A stretch of DNA of 44,731 bases from positions 1 through 44,731 of the forward strand of contig CAMLHB010000003.1 of the NCBI GenBank assembly GCA_946479725.1, given 5' to 3'. The notes beneath the pieces were generated by a model. It saw only the letters and a program-made list of their open reading frames with translations. It ran no database searches and was not told the DNA's origin. The position numbers and the translations under genes are program-made. Of this stretch, positions 1 to 7,858 are shown piece by piece (position 1 is the stretch's first letter; every line of letters begins with the position of its first letter). This stretch comes from an uncultured Actinomycetes bacterium. GTDB lineage: Bacteria; Actinomycetota; Thermoleophilia; Solirubrobacterales; 70-9.

Positions 1-1135
1 AGTCCGCCGGCCGCCGCGCCCCCGGCAGACCCGCGAGCAGGCGTTCGTAGAGGTCGCCGTGGCGCCGGCCCATCTCCGCCAGCGAGAAGCTCTCCAGCAT
101 CCGCCGGCGCGAGGCCTCCCCCATGCGCCTGCGCCTCTCGTCGTCCTCCAGCAGGGAGACGATCGCCTCGGCGTAGGCGTCGACGTCGTCGCGCGGCGCC
201 ACCTGAACCCCGCTGTCGGCATCCATCAGCTCCGCGTTCCCCTGCAGCGCCGGCGCAACGACGGGAACGCCCATCGCCAGCGACTCGTAGATCACGTAGG
301 GGAGCCCCTCGTAGGCGCTGGTCATCAGCGTTAGCTCGGCGCTCCGATACCAGCGAGAGATCTCCTGGGAGGGCGGATGCAGCTCGATTGCGTCGGCGAT
401 CCCAAGCTCCTCGGCGCGGTCGCGGACCTCGTCTTCGAGGTGACCGTCGCCGACGATCTCGAGGACGAACTCGCAACCGCGCTCCCGCGCCCGCGCGACC
501 ACCTCCAGCGCCAGCATCGGATCCTTCTGCTCGACCAGACGTCCGGGCCAAAGAACCCTCTTCGGCTGCGGCCGCTCCAGCTCCAGGGGCTCGACCCGCG
601 CCGGGTCGAACTCATGCTCGCCGTCGACCCCGGAGTGGATCACCTCGATCTTGCTCGGCGGGATCTCGTAGCCCGCGACGACGTCCTTCAGGTGCTGGCT
701 GGTCACCGAAAACGCATTGACGAGGTTCCCGTAGCGCCGCGCGACATACTTGACGTACCCACCCTGCTCGGGCTCCTCGGCGTGCATCTGGACGACGACG
801 GCCGGGGGGTTGGGGAGCGAGGCGATGTCGGGCAGCAGGTCGAAGGCGAGCCGCGAGTTCATGATGTGCAGCACCCGGACGCCGCGGCTCTCGACGAACC
901 CGAGGACGAAGGCGGGAAAGCCGGCGCCGGGCATCAGGTCCGGCAGGTCCCACACCTCGGCCGCGTGGGGCTCGACCTGGTGCAGCCAGCGGTTGGCCGA
1001 CGGCTGCGTGGTGATCAGCGAGGGGGCCCACCGCTCGCGATCCAGGTGCTTGAACCAGTCAATCGTCCCCTTGTCCGACCCGCCCAGATCGACCCACGGT
1101 GCAAGGTAGAGGATTGGGACTCCGCCCTCGTCCAC
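1..1135 (-). CDS. GT4-family glycosyltransferase, C-terminus cut by the window edge
   Basis: Predicted cytoplasmic sugar transferase of the GT-B fold, retaining GT4 family, acting in surface-polysaccharide assembly. Translation from a GTG nine bases after the preceding stop gives an N-terminal strand ILYLAPWVDLGGSDKG, a mid-protein sugar-nucleotide domain start (PKRVLWPGRLVEQKDP) and a C-terminal EX7E motif (EGLPYVIYE), the donor-binding signature of GT4. The frame stays open to base 1 after 378 codons, close to the usual family length, so little is missing. No clear Shine-Dalgarno precedes the GTG, so coupling to the upstream methyltransferase is likely. It is the last visible gene of the leftward operon that begins at 6003. 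Donor and acceptor cannot be told from sequence. Confidence 0.85.
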   Translation of the reverse strand, partial: MDEGGVPILYLAPWVDLGGSDKGTIDWFKHLDRERWAPSLITTQPSANRWLHQVEPHAAEVWDLPDLMPGAGFPAFVLGFVESRGVRVLHIMNSRLAFDLLPDIASLPNPPAVVVQMHAEEPEQGGYVKYVARRYGNLVNAFSVTSQHLKDVVAGYEIPPSKIEVIHSGVDGEHEFDPARVEPLELERPQPKRVLWPGRLVEQKDPMLALEVVARARERGCEFVLEIVGDGHLEDEVRDRAEELGIADAIELHPPSQEISRWYRSAELTLMTSAYEGLPYVIYESLAMGVPVVAPALQGNAELMDADSGVQVAPRDDVDAYAEAIVSLLEDDERRRRMGEASRRRMLESFSLAEMGRRHGDLYERLLAGLPGARRPAD

Positions 1136-1144
1136 GGCGCTTGC

Positions 1145-2065
1145 TCAGCCCAGCAGACGACGGCGCAGGCGTCCTCGCCAGCGGTTGGGTTGCGCGCTGG
1201 CCGCCAGCTCCGCCTCGAGCTCTTCCACCCGCTGCTCGAGCCGGGAGACAAACGAGGCGGCACCCGAGTCCGCGCGCCCGATCAGGCCCCGGGCAAGCTG
1301 GGCGTTGCGGCGGCGGAGCTGGATATTGGCCTGCTCCAAAACCTTCATGTAGCGGTTGTAGACCGGGGCCAGCACGAGCTGGGCCCGCGCCCGCTGCGCC
1401 GCCCGCACCGCCTCGGGGTCGAAGCCGACCGCGATCAAGTAGTGGTTGGCGTATTCCGGCTCGCCGTAGTCGAGGTTGACGACGCGGGCGTCCACCTCCT
1501 CGGCCCCCTCGGCAAGCACCACCGATCCCTCGGCGAGATGCTGGCAGAGCAGGACGGCGTCGGCGAACCCTTCGCAGATAGCGCGGACCTCGTCCCAGCC
1601 GAAGTTGGTGAGGTGGAACTCGTTCTCCTCTTCGAAGGCCTTGCTGTTCGGGACCGAGGCGAGGATCCGCACGCCGGCCTCGGCGTGGCGCCGCAGCTCG
1701 CGCAGCGCGCCCTCGACGTCGGGCAGGTGCTCCAGCCCCTCGAAGCAGACGATCACGTCGAAGCGCTCGGAGACGTCCTCCGAGCGGAGGAAGGCGACCG
1801 CGTCCCGGGCCTCGAACGTCGCCTCGGTCTCGCGCCCCACCGTCGCAACCGCCGTGTCGATCGTCGCCGCGTCGATGTCCACGCCGTGGACTACCCCGGC
1901 CCGCTGCGCCAGGATCGCGGTTCCGTAACCGGAACCGCAGCAGAGATCGACCACCCGCAGCCCGGCGGTCAGCTCGGCCGCGATCTCGTAGCGGTGGCGG
2001 TGCTCGCACGCGATCAGCGTGTGCTCGCTGACCTCCTCCAGGCTTAGTCGCTCTTTGACGTCCAT
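1145..2065 (-). CDS. Class I SAM-dependent methyltransferase with coiled-coil tail
   Basis: Predicted 306-residue methyltransferase. The SAM-binding motif I reads VVDLCCGSGYGTAIL, followed by VDIDAATI (motif II acidic residue) and FDVIVCFEGLEHL (motif IV region), the layout of small-molecule methyltransferases that decorate polysaccharides. The last 60 or so residues form a predicted coiled coil (SRLEQRVEELEAELA) and end in a basic tail. I chose the ATG at 2065 because AGGGAAGGA lies at good spacing upstream and the core begins right after it; a longer reading frame upstream merely shadows the neighbouring gene. Its start overlaps the end of the GT4-GT2 gene by 22 bases. The substrate is unknown; a sugar hydroxyl or a chain end is plausible. 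Confidence 0.85.
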   Translation of the reverse strand: MDVKERLSLEEVSEHTLIACEHRHRYEIAAELTAGLRVVDLCCGSGYGTAILAQRAGVVHGVDIDAATIDTAVATVGRETEATFEARDAVAFLRSEDVSERFDVIVCFEGLEHLPDVEGALRELRRHAEAGVRILASVPNSKAFEEENEFHLTNFGWDEVRAICEGFADAVLLCQHLAEGSVVLAEGAEEVDARVVNLDYGEPEYANHYLIAVGFDPEAVRAAQRARAQLVLAPVYNRYMKVLEQANIQLRRRNAQLARGLIGRADSGAASFVSRLEQRVEELEAELAASAQPNRWRGRLRRRLLG

Positions 2066-4080
2066 TCGATCCTTCCCTCTCTCAGGTGGGTGTCGACCTC
2101 CCCTTTCAGCCGCTCCGCCCTGGGCATCCCGATCTGGCGGAACATCGACTCGGGGCGGATCCGGTAGCGAAACAGGCGCTCGGGGATGATCAGTCCTTCG
2201 TGTCCGTGCTCGCCGAGGTCGCGGTAGAGGCTCCAATCCTCATAGCTCGTCAGGTCGTGACTGTAGGCGAAGCCGAGATCGAAGACGCGGCGGCGGATCA
2301 CGGCGGTGGCGACCCCGGCCACGTTCATCACCTCTGCCAAAGCGCTGCCATTCCCGATCGGCTGGTAACCCTGGTCCGCCGGATCGAGCTCGAGGCCGCT
2401 CTCGTCGACGTAGCGCGACCAGGTCGAGACGTAGGCCAGCTCCGGCTGTGCCTCCAGCAGCGCCACGCCGCGCTCGGCGTAGGTCGGCTCGAGCATGTCG
2501 TCGGGGTCCAGCGGAAGGATGTAGCGCCCGCGCGCCTGGGAGATCCCGAAGTTGCGCGCGGCCCCCAGCCCCGCGTTCATCTGGGTGAAGACGGCGATCG
2601 GGTAGCGGGTGGCGAGCTCCCCGAGGATCCAGTCGGCCTCGTGGAAGGAGCCGTCGTTGACGACGATCACCTCCAGCCGGGGATAGGTCTGCGCGAAGAC
2701 CGACTCGATCGTCGCCTCCACGTGCTCATGGAGGCGGTAGTACGGGATCACCACCGAGACGAGCGGCGGTCGTCGTGCGGCCTCGACGGCCGCTGCCGAG
2801 AAATCTCCGCCAACGGGGGCGGGTGGTGCCGCGGGTGGGTCCCAGCGCCCCGGCTCCGCCAGGAGCGATTGGTAGGCCTCGAGGATCTCCGCCTCGTCGG
2901 TGAGCTCGGCGAAGGTCATCGCCGGCAGCTCCTCCAGCCGCGGCCGCATCACTGCGTCGGGATCGATAATCAGCCGTTCGATCAGGGCGGCAAGCTGATC
3001 GGCGCCCACCTCGTCGGTGCGCCAGCCGTTCACGTTCTGACGGACCATCTCGGTGAAGCCTCCAGTGGGCGTGGTCAACAGCGGCCGGTTGAGCCGCAGG
3101 GTCTCCAGCCCGACGTAGGGCCAGGCCTCCCAGAGCGAGGGGAGCACGACGGCGTCGTGGGAGCGGACCATCTGGGCGAGCTCAGTGCGCGGGATGGCAT
3201 CGAGGAACTCGATGCGCGGGTCGCCGGAGGCGACCAATTCCAGCTGGGCCCGCATCGAGGTCCCCAGGGGGGCGGTCCTGGTGTCGCCGCCGAGCAACGT
3301 CAGGTGGAGAGCGTCGCTCTCGATCGAGGTGACCGCGCGGAGCAGGTCCTGGACTCCCTTGCGCCGCTCGAAGCGGCCCATGTACAGGAGTCGGAGCGGC
3401 GCGTCCTCGTCCCGCGGCTCCTCGCCGAGGCTCGCTTCCTGCGGGGGCGCGAAGGGGTTGCGGATCCGCCAGCCCGGAGCCATCCCCGAGCCGTAGTAGC
3501 GCCCGTAGAAGCCCAGCGTGTCACCACCGGGCCACAGCACCGCGTCGGCGTTCCGCAGCGCCATCCGCTCGAGCTCGTAGGTCATCCGCCCCTCGAAGGT
3601 CGGGTCGAGATAGCCGTCGAGCAGCGCGCAGAGCTCGGCCGTGGTGTGGAGGCGGACGCCGATCTTGGTTGATCTCAGCATCGGCTCCCCGGCCCGTCGC
3701 GCATCCGCGGTGATCGCCCCCTCGCCGAGGTAGTCGGAGAACTCGACCAGGCTGGGCCCGTGGCGTCCGTAGTGGCGCCGCAGCGCTTCGAGGACGCGGG
3801 CGCTGTAGAGGTGGAGCGGCGAGAAGTAGCCAGCGAGATCCTCGGGCTCGGGCTCGGGCACGAACGCCATCTGGATCCCGGCCGGCGGCAGGCGCGGGTC
3901 GCCCGCCGCGACCATCTCCCGGTAGGCCTCCTCATGTTTGCTCGTGGTGAAGATGGTCACCTCGCCGACCGTCGCGAGCAGGCGGGCGCAGGTGACGATG
4001 TACTCGCCGATCCCGCCGCCGTCGAACGGATAGACCTCGCGCGAGACCAGCGCGAAGCGATGGGTGCGCGCGTCGGACAT
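2044..4080 (-). CDS. Fused bifunctional GT4-GT2 glycosyltransferase
   Basis: A 678-residue two-enzyme fusion. Residues 1 to about 400 are a GT4 enzyme with a glycine-rich N-terminal loop (DGGGIGEY), the domain-two strand LRLLYMGRFERRKG and the EX7E motif EAWPYVGLE. Residues about 440 to 678 are a GT2 (GT-A fold) enzyme: VSVVIPYYRLHEH, VVNDGS for nucleotide binding, LPLDPDDM as the DXD motif and YEDWSLY near the catalytic base position. A proline-rich linker (about 415-435) joins them. Such a fusion suggests two successive linkages are added to one growing glycan. It sits in a tight leftward operon, four bases after the upstream methyltransferase gene. Sugar donors cannot be assigned. Confidence 0.9.
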   Translation of the reverse strand: MSDARTHRFALVSREVYPFDGGGIGEYIVTCARLLATVGEVTIFTTSKHEEAYREMVAAGDPRLPPAGIQMAFVPEPEPEDLAGYFSPLHLYSARVLEALRRHYGRHGPSLVEFSDYLGEGAITADARRAGEPMLRSTKIGVRLHTTAELCALLDGYLDPTFEGRMTYELERMALRNADAVLWPGGDTLGFYGRYYGSGMAPGWRIRNPFAPPQEASLGEEPRDEDAPLRLLYMGRFERRKGVQDLLRAVTSIESDALHLTLLGGDTRTAPLGTSMRAQLELVASGDPRIEFLDAIPRTELAQMVRSHDAVVLPSLWEAWPYVGLETLRLNRPLLTTPTGGFTEMVRQNVNGWRTDEVGADQLAALIERLIIDPDAVMRPRLEELPAMTFAELTDEAEILEAYQSLLAEPGRWDPPAAPPAPVGGDFSAAAVEAARRPPLVSVVIPYYRLHEHVEATIESVFAQTYPRLEVIVVNDGSFHEADWILGELATRYPIAVFTQMNAGLGAARNFGISQARGRYILPLDPDDMLEPTYAERGVALLEAQPELAYVSTWSRYVDESGLELDPADQGYQPIGNGSALAEVMNVAGVATAVIRRRVFDLGFAYSHDLTSYEDWSLYRDLGEHGHEGLIIPERLFRYRIRPESMFRQIGMPRAERLKGEVDTHLREGRIEWTSKSD

Positions 4081-4084
4081 CGGG

Positions 4085-4945
4085 CTAGGTTCCGTTACGG
4101 GGTGCCTTCGCCCCGCGCCGCCGTACCCGGTGCATGCCCGCTCGCAGCGGCGCGGTGACCTTCCAGCTGACCGAGCCGGTGACGGTCTCCGTCAGCTGCC
4201 GGAGCTGCTCGCGCTCCTCGCGGACCGCCTCCAGCTCCTCGGCGAGGGAGCGCTGTTCGCGGGCTTCGGCCGCGGTGTCGGGTTCGCCGCGCTCGCGGGC
4301 GACGACCAGGTCGCGGGCGAGCCGGTAAAGGACGCCCGCCTCGTAATAGCGATCCTCGACGACGGGGACCGCCGGGAAGTAGGCGGTTCGCTTCGCTTCG
4401 ACGATCACCAGCCCCAGGCCGCCCCGCAGCTCGTGGCGAGCGGGGGATCGGAGCATTTGCCCGGGCACGAAGTCGAGGTTCACATGCGCGACCTTGGGGA
4501 ACGCGCCGAAGGGAACGGCATCGACGGCTGCTCTGACCCGCTCGTCGATCAGCCCGTGGACGAGGATCAAGGCGTCAGCGAGGGCGGCCGAGGACAGCAG
4601 ATCCTCGAGATCGCCCCGGGCGGCCTCGCCGGCCTCGCCGCCATCGACGAGCACGAAGTCGACGTTGCGAGCCTGCTCGGCGAACCGCTCGAGCTGCGCG
4701 GGCAGGAGCTGGCGCCGGTCGCCCGTCTGGAGGGTCACGTTCGGCAGCTCGCCAACCGGCGCCTGAGGCGTGGCGGGGGCGAAGCAGTGAACCTCTTCGG
4801 CGTATCCGGCGATGCGGCGCAGGCTGGCTCCGTCGCTGGTCCCGATCTCGAGAGCGAGCTTCGGCTCGAGCTGGGCCAGCACGCCCTCCAGCGCCGCCCT
4901 CTCGCCCAGCGTCATCGCCCAGGCCGACTCTTCGAAGATCTCCAA
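4085..4945 (-). CDS. SAM-dependent methyltransferase-like protein with coiled coil and SWK-PLR tail
   Basis: A 286-residue protein resembling the Methyltransf_24/cephalosporin-hydroxylase-like class: LALEIGTSDGASLRRI matches SAM motif I and NVDFVLVDGGEAG matches the usual strand-4 acidic motif. The start is taken as a TTG with GGAGG seven bases upstream; the longer frame extends back into the epimerase gene and lacks family features. Residues about 225-265 form a Glu/Arg-rich coiled coil, followed by SVSWKVTAPLRAGM. The same kind of tail appears in the 72-residue protein at 12626 and, from general knowledge, in many polysaccharide glycosyltransferases. It lies between the epimerase and the GT4-GT2 gene with 4-23 base gaps. 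The methylated substrate is unknown. Confidence 0.8.
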   Translation of the reverse strand: MEIFEESAWAMTLGERAALEGVLAQLEPKLALEIGTSDGASLRRIAGYAEEVHCFAPATPQAPVGELPNVTLQTGDRRQLLPAQLERFAEQARNVDFVLVDGGEAGEAARGDLEDLLSSAALADALILVHGLIDERVRAAVDAVPFGAFPKVAHVNLDFVPGQMLRSPARHELRGGLGLVIVEAKRTAYFPAVPVVEDRYYEAGVLYRLARDLVVARERGEPDTAAEAREQRSLAEELEAVREEREQLRQLTETVTGSVSWKVTAPLRAGMHRVRRRGAKAPRNGT

Positions 4946-4968
4946 TCCGTTTCCTCCGATGCCTGGCG

Positions 4969-6003
4969 TTACCGGGAGCGAAAGGCCCCGGTCTTCGATT
5001 CGACGAACGGCGAGGTGGCGCCCTCGAGCTCGCGAAGCCAGCCCAGGCTGGCCGCGATGCCGTCGTCGAGGTTGGTGCCCGCCACCCAACCGGTGAGCTC
5101 GCGGATGCGCGAGCAGTCAAGCTCGACGAGAGGGACGTCGATGCCGCGAGCCTCCCGCGTCTCGACCGCGACCGGATGATCGACCACGTCCTCAATCGCT
5201 TCGAGGACCTCCCGCAGCGAGGTGGCACGGCCGCTGCCGACGTTGTAGGCGCCCTGCGCGGCGGGGGTGGTCGCGACCATGATCGTCGCGGCGGCGGCGT
5301 CCTCGGCGTAGACGAAGTCGCGCCGCACCGAGCCGTCGCCGTAGAGCAGGATCGGCTCCCCGGCCAGGGTGGCCCTGCCCCAAGCGGCGATCACGCCCTG
5401 GCTGCGCTGGGCCAGCTGGCCAGGCCCGTAGAGGTTCGAGTAACGCAGGGAGACGACGTCGAGCGAGTGCCGGTCGGCGAAGAACTGCGCGTAGCGCTCC
5501 ATCGCGACGGCGTTGACGCCGTGGACCGAGATCGGCTCCAGCGGCGCGCCCTCGGGCGTGGGGAAGGTCGTCGGACAGCCGTAGATCGTGCCGCCCGAGG
5601 ATGCCAGCACCACCCGTCGCCCTCCCGCCCGGCGGGCCAGCTCCAGAACCGTTACCGCGGGGGCCACCGCGCCGACCAGCGACTCGGCGGGATCGCGGTC
5701 GGAAGCGCCGGGCGTGCTCGACCCCGCGGTGTAGAAGACGATGTCGGCCGCCTCGACCTCCTCCGCCAGGGAGGGGGAGATCGCGACCGCACCCTCGACC
5801 AGGCGAATGCCGCGTTCTCCAGCGGCCAGGAGGATGGGGTTGAACGAGCGGCTGAAGACAGCGGTCGGGTACCCGGCGGCGGCGAGCCGGAGGGCGACGT
5901 GCGAGCCGAGCAGCCCCCCGCCGACGATGAGGGCCGCCCGTCGGGACTGCGCGCGCTCAGGCGTCGATTGCCTCAGTGGGGCGGGCTGAGATGGATCCGA
6001 CAA
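4969..6003 (-). CDS. NAD-dependent epimerase/dehydratase-family protein lacking the YXXXK pair
   Basis: A 344-residue extended SDR. The Rossmann loop IVGGGLLGSH (residues 26-35), the serine motif SSGGTIYG (135-142) and the substrate-side strand SLRYSNLYGPG are all present. However, the catalytic YXXXK is replaced: the aligned segment reads VHGVNAVAMERY, giving His161 for Tyr and Ala165 for Lys. The nucleotides support this reading. The protein may therefore bind NAD and a sugar nucleotide without standard chemistry, or use another residue. The first 20 residues are a disordered extension. Translation starts at TTG; an AATAAT hexamer eight bases upstream could be its -10. It is the first gene of the leftward operon. 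Confidence 0.85.
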   Translation of the reverse strand: MSDPSQPAPLRQSTPERAQSRRAALIVGGGLLGSHVALRLAAAGYPTAVFSRSFNPILLAAGERGIRLVEGAVAISPSLAEEVEAADIVFYTAGSSTPGASDRDPAESLVGAVAPAVTVLELARRAGGRRVVLASSGGTIYGCPTTFPTPEGAPLEPISVHGVNAVAMERYAQFFADRHSLDVVSLRYSNLYGPGQLAQRSQGVIAAWGRATLAGEPILLYGDGSVRRDFVYAEDAAAATIMVATTPAAQGAYNVGSGRATSLREVLEAIEDVVDHPVAVETREARGIDVPLVELDCSRIRELTGWVAGTNLDDGIAASLGWLRELEGATSPFVESKTGAFRSR

Positions 6004-6260
6004 GGGCGCCCATTATTGCATTCAGGATTGTCCCTCAGCCTTAGGTACGTCAGTGGGTATCCAAGAGGAAAGTGGGTCCCGGAACGTAGTCGGCGACGGT
6101 TTGGCGGCATGCGTGTGGGTTCCGCGGAGCGGCGGTTTTCCCGGTCGCGAGGTCGAGCAGTCGGAGCGTTCCGTAGGGAGCGATCCTCAGCGAGTACCTC
6201 GGAGCAATTCGAACAAGCGTCCACCCTGGTGAGCAGGATCGGGGCCTAGGATGGCGGCCC
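6004..6260. promoter_or_regulatory. Divergent intergenic region between epimerase and GT2 genes
   Basis: A 257-base gap between two genes read away from each other. On the minus strand AATAAT (6012-6017) lies eight bases before the TTG of the epimerase gene and is a candidate -10. On the plus strand TAGGAT (6247-6252) lies eight bases before the GTG of the GT2 gene; it could act as a -10 for a near-leaderless mRNA or its AGGA could be a weak ribosome site. No convincing -35, RNA structure or small gene was seen in the rest. Confidence 0.4.
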
Positions 6261-7136
6261 GTGGGCCCGCAGACTCTCGAAGCGATCATCGTCAGCCACG
6301 GCGCCGAAGGGCTGCTGCGGCGCTGCCTGCTCTCGCTGCGTGAGCACCCGCCGGCCGCGGCGGCGCTGCAGGTGACCGCCGTCGACAGCGGCAGCGCGGA
6401 CGGGACTCCGGACATGGTCGAGCGCGAGTTCCCCGAGGTGCGGCTGCTGCGCCGCGGCAACATCGGATTCTCCGCCGCCAACAACGTCGCCCTGCGCGAG
6501 AGCGAGGCGGGGGCGGTGCTGTTGCTGAACCCCGACACCGAGGTCTACGCCGGGACGCTCGACGCGGCGCTGCGGCGTTTGGAGAGCGAGCCGCGGATCG
6601 GGATGGTCGGGGTGAAGCTGGTGACCGAGAGTGGCGAGCTCGACCACGCCTGTAAGCGCTCCTTCCCCACCCCCCTCTCGGCCCTGGCCCATTTCACCGG
6701 CCTCGGTCGACGCTCCGACGCCCCCGCCGCTCTCGGCCAGTACCGCGCCGCCCATCTCGGCGACGACGACCCTGGCGAGGTGGACGCCGTCAACGGCGCC
6801 TTCATGCTCTGCCGCGCGGAGGCGATCCGCGAGGTCGGCCTCCTCGACGAGGGCTACTGGCTCTACATGGAGGACCTCGACTGGTGCCACCGCTTCTGGG
6901 ACGCCGGCTGGAAGGTCTTCTACGAGCCCGCCGGCGTCGCCCTCCACGTCAAGGGCGCCTCCAGCGGCCGCCGCCGCGCCCCCAAGCAGGAGATCGCCTT
7001 CCACCGCGGCATGGCCCGCTTCTACCGCCGCTTCGACGCCCCCCAGAGCAACCCACTGCTGAACGCGGCGGTCTATGCCGGCATCGGCGCCAAGTTGGCG
7101 ACGAGTCTGGCGATCACCGCCGTCCGCGGCCGCTGA
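6261..7136 (+). CDS. GT2-family glycosyltransferase, rhamnosyltransferase-like
   Basis: A 291-residue inverting GT-A enzyme. The N-terminus (LEAIIVSHGAEGLLRRC) leads to AVDSGSADGT for nucleotide binding, GNIGFSAANNVAL typical of WbbL-type enzymes, and LLLNPDTEVY as the DXD-equivalent. A late segment YMEDLDWCHRFWDAGW carries the acidic catalytic region conserved in this subfamily. WbbL-like enzymes often transfer rhamnose from dTDP-rhamnose, and a full rhamnose pathway lies just downstream, so rhamnosyl transfer is a reasonable inference but not proven. It is a single-gene unit, ending five bases before the convergent toxin gene. GTG is the only sensible start in this frame. Confidence 0.85.
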   Translation: MGPQTLEAIIVSHGAEGLLRRCLLSLREHPPAAAALQVTAVDSGSADGTPDMVEREFPEVRLLRRGNIGFSAANNVALRESEAGAVLLLNPDTEVYAGTLDAALRRLESEPRIGMVGVKLVTESGELDHACKRSFPTPLSALAHFTGLGRRSDAPAALGQYRAAHLGDDDPGEVDAVNGAFMLCRAEAIREVGLLDEGYWLYMEDLDWCHRFWDAGWKVFYEPAGVALHVKGASSGRRRAPKQEIAFHRGMARFYRRFDAPQSNPLLNAAVYAGIGAKLATSLAITAVRGR

Positions 7137-7141
7137 TTCCC

Positions 7142-7540
7142 TCAGGCGGGTACGACGATCGACCCGACCCGACCGATGCGCTCGAAATGCTCGTCGCACG
7201 TCAGGACCGTGGCGCCGACGCGAGCCGCGCTGGCGGCGATCCAGATGTCATTGGTCGGAAGGGGCGTTCCCGCCCTGCGGAGCTCCGCAACGATTTCCGC
7301 GTAGCGGCGGCTCGTCTCCGAATCGACCTGCAGCACCTCGACGACGGGATTGGCGAGAAAGGTCTCGAGCTCAGTTTCGTTGCGCTGCCACCTGCCGCCC
7401 AACAGGAAACCGGTGCGCAGCTCGCCGAGCGTGATCGTCGGCACTCCAACCGACTCGGCCTGGTCCAACAGGGTCGCCACCTCCTCGTTTCCCCGCCGAA
7501 AGTTGCTGTAGGCAGAAGTGTCGAGACAGTACGCGCTCAA
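7142..7540 (-). CDS. vapC: PIN-domain toxin, VapC-like
   Basis: A 132-residue PIN-domain ribonuclease, expected to cut RNA and slow growth when its antitoxin is lost. The metal-binding acidic residues are visible: Asp7 (YCLDTSAY), Glu40 (LGELRTG), Asp98 (TNDIWIAA) and Asp116 (LTCDEHF). I chose the TTG that overlaps the antitoxin stop as TTGA, giving MSAYCLDTSAY; another TTG two codons upstream is possible. The pair sits between the GT2 gene and the rhamnose operon and reads leftward behind its own operator. The RNA target is not predictable. Confidence 0.85.
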   Translation of the reverse strand: MSAYCLDTSAYSNFRRGNEEVATLLDQAESVGVPTITLGELRTGFLLGGRWQRNETELETFLANPVVEVLQVDSETSRRYAEIVAELRRAGTPLPTNDIWIAASAARVGATVLTCDEHFERIGRVGSIVVPA

Positions 7541-7782
7541 TCCCAAAGCTCCCGGTCGACCGTCTCGAACGGGGAGATCGCCTGCTCGAACTCGAGAAAC
7601 TCATCTTCGCTCCAGCCGCCCGCAAGACGACCCAGCCCATTGGAACGCACGCCCTGCGCGCCAAGTCCCTGCCCAAGGAGGTCGATCACGGTCTGGTTGA
7701 GGGACTTTCCTCGGCGCCGCTTCTCGCGCTCTAGGGCTTTACCGAGGCTCGGCGGCAGATTCCTAATCGTCAGCGCTTTGAT
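7537..7782 (-). CDS. vapB: Ribbon-helix-helix antitoxin, VapB-like, with apparent ATC start
   Basis: An 81-residue antitoxin. The N-terminal strand KALTIRNLPPSL followed by a basic helix (LEREKRRRGKSLNQTVIDLL) is the Arc/CopG-type ribbon-helix-helix DNA-binding fold; the acidic, Trp-containing C-terminus (GGWSEDEFLEFEQA) would bind the toxin. No ATG, GTG or TTG exists in frame between an upstream in-frame stop and the conserved strand. The best start is ATC (7782-7780), eight bases after GAGAGG, giving M-K-A-L-T-I as in relatives. Low-efficiency initiation would keep antitoxin levels low; that is inference. The stop overlaps the toxin start (TTGA). Confidence 0.75.
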   Translation of the reverse strand: MKALTIRNLPPSLGKALEREKRRRGKSLNQTVIDLLGQGLGAQGVRSNGLGRLAGGWSEDEFLEFEQAISPFETVDRELWD

Positions 7783-7795
7783 GATCGTTTCCTCT

Positions 7796-7858
7796 CATGC
7801 AGTCAGTAAGTGCTTTCATCTACTGCACTATTTTACTGCATCACTTACTTGGCATCAG
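7796..7858 (-). promoter_or_regulatory. Promoter-operator of the first toxin-antitoxin pair
   Basis: An AT-rich stretch in otherwise GC-rich DNA. Eight-base arms AGTAAGTG (7805-7812) and CACTTACT (7842-7849) form a perfect inverted repeat around a 29-base spacer. Inside the spacer TACTGCA occurs twice as a direct repeat (7821 and 7834), and on the minus strand TAAAAT (7830-7835) is a candidate -10. This is the layout expected for autorepression by a ribbon-helix-helix antitoxin. The -35 is not obvious. Confidence 0.55.

Noticed and set aside
377..2047. A 556-codon plus-strand frame
   Set aside because: It mirrors the GT4 and methyltransferase genes on the minus strand and shows no motif of its own.
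2086..3672. A 528-codon plus-strand frame
   Set aside because: Shadow of the GT4-GT2 fusion, which has complete catalytic motifs on the other strand.
5973..6224. An 83-codon minus-strand frame with two early cysteines
   Set aside because: It overlaps the epimerase start and has no conserved pattern or ribosome site; the region fits a promoter gap better.
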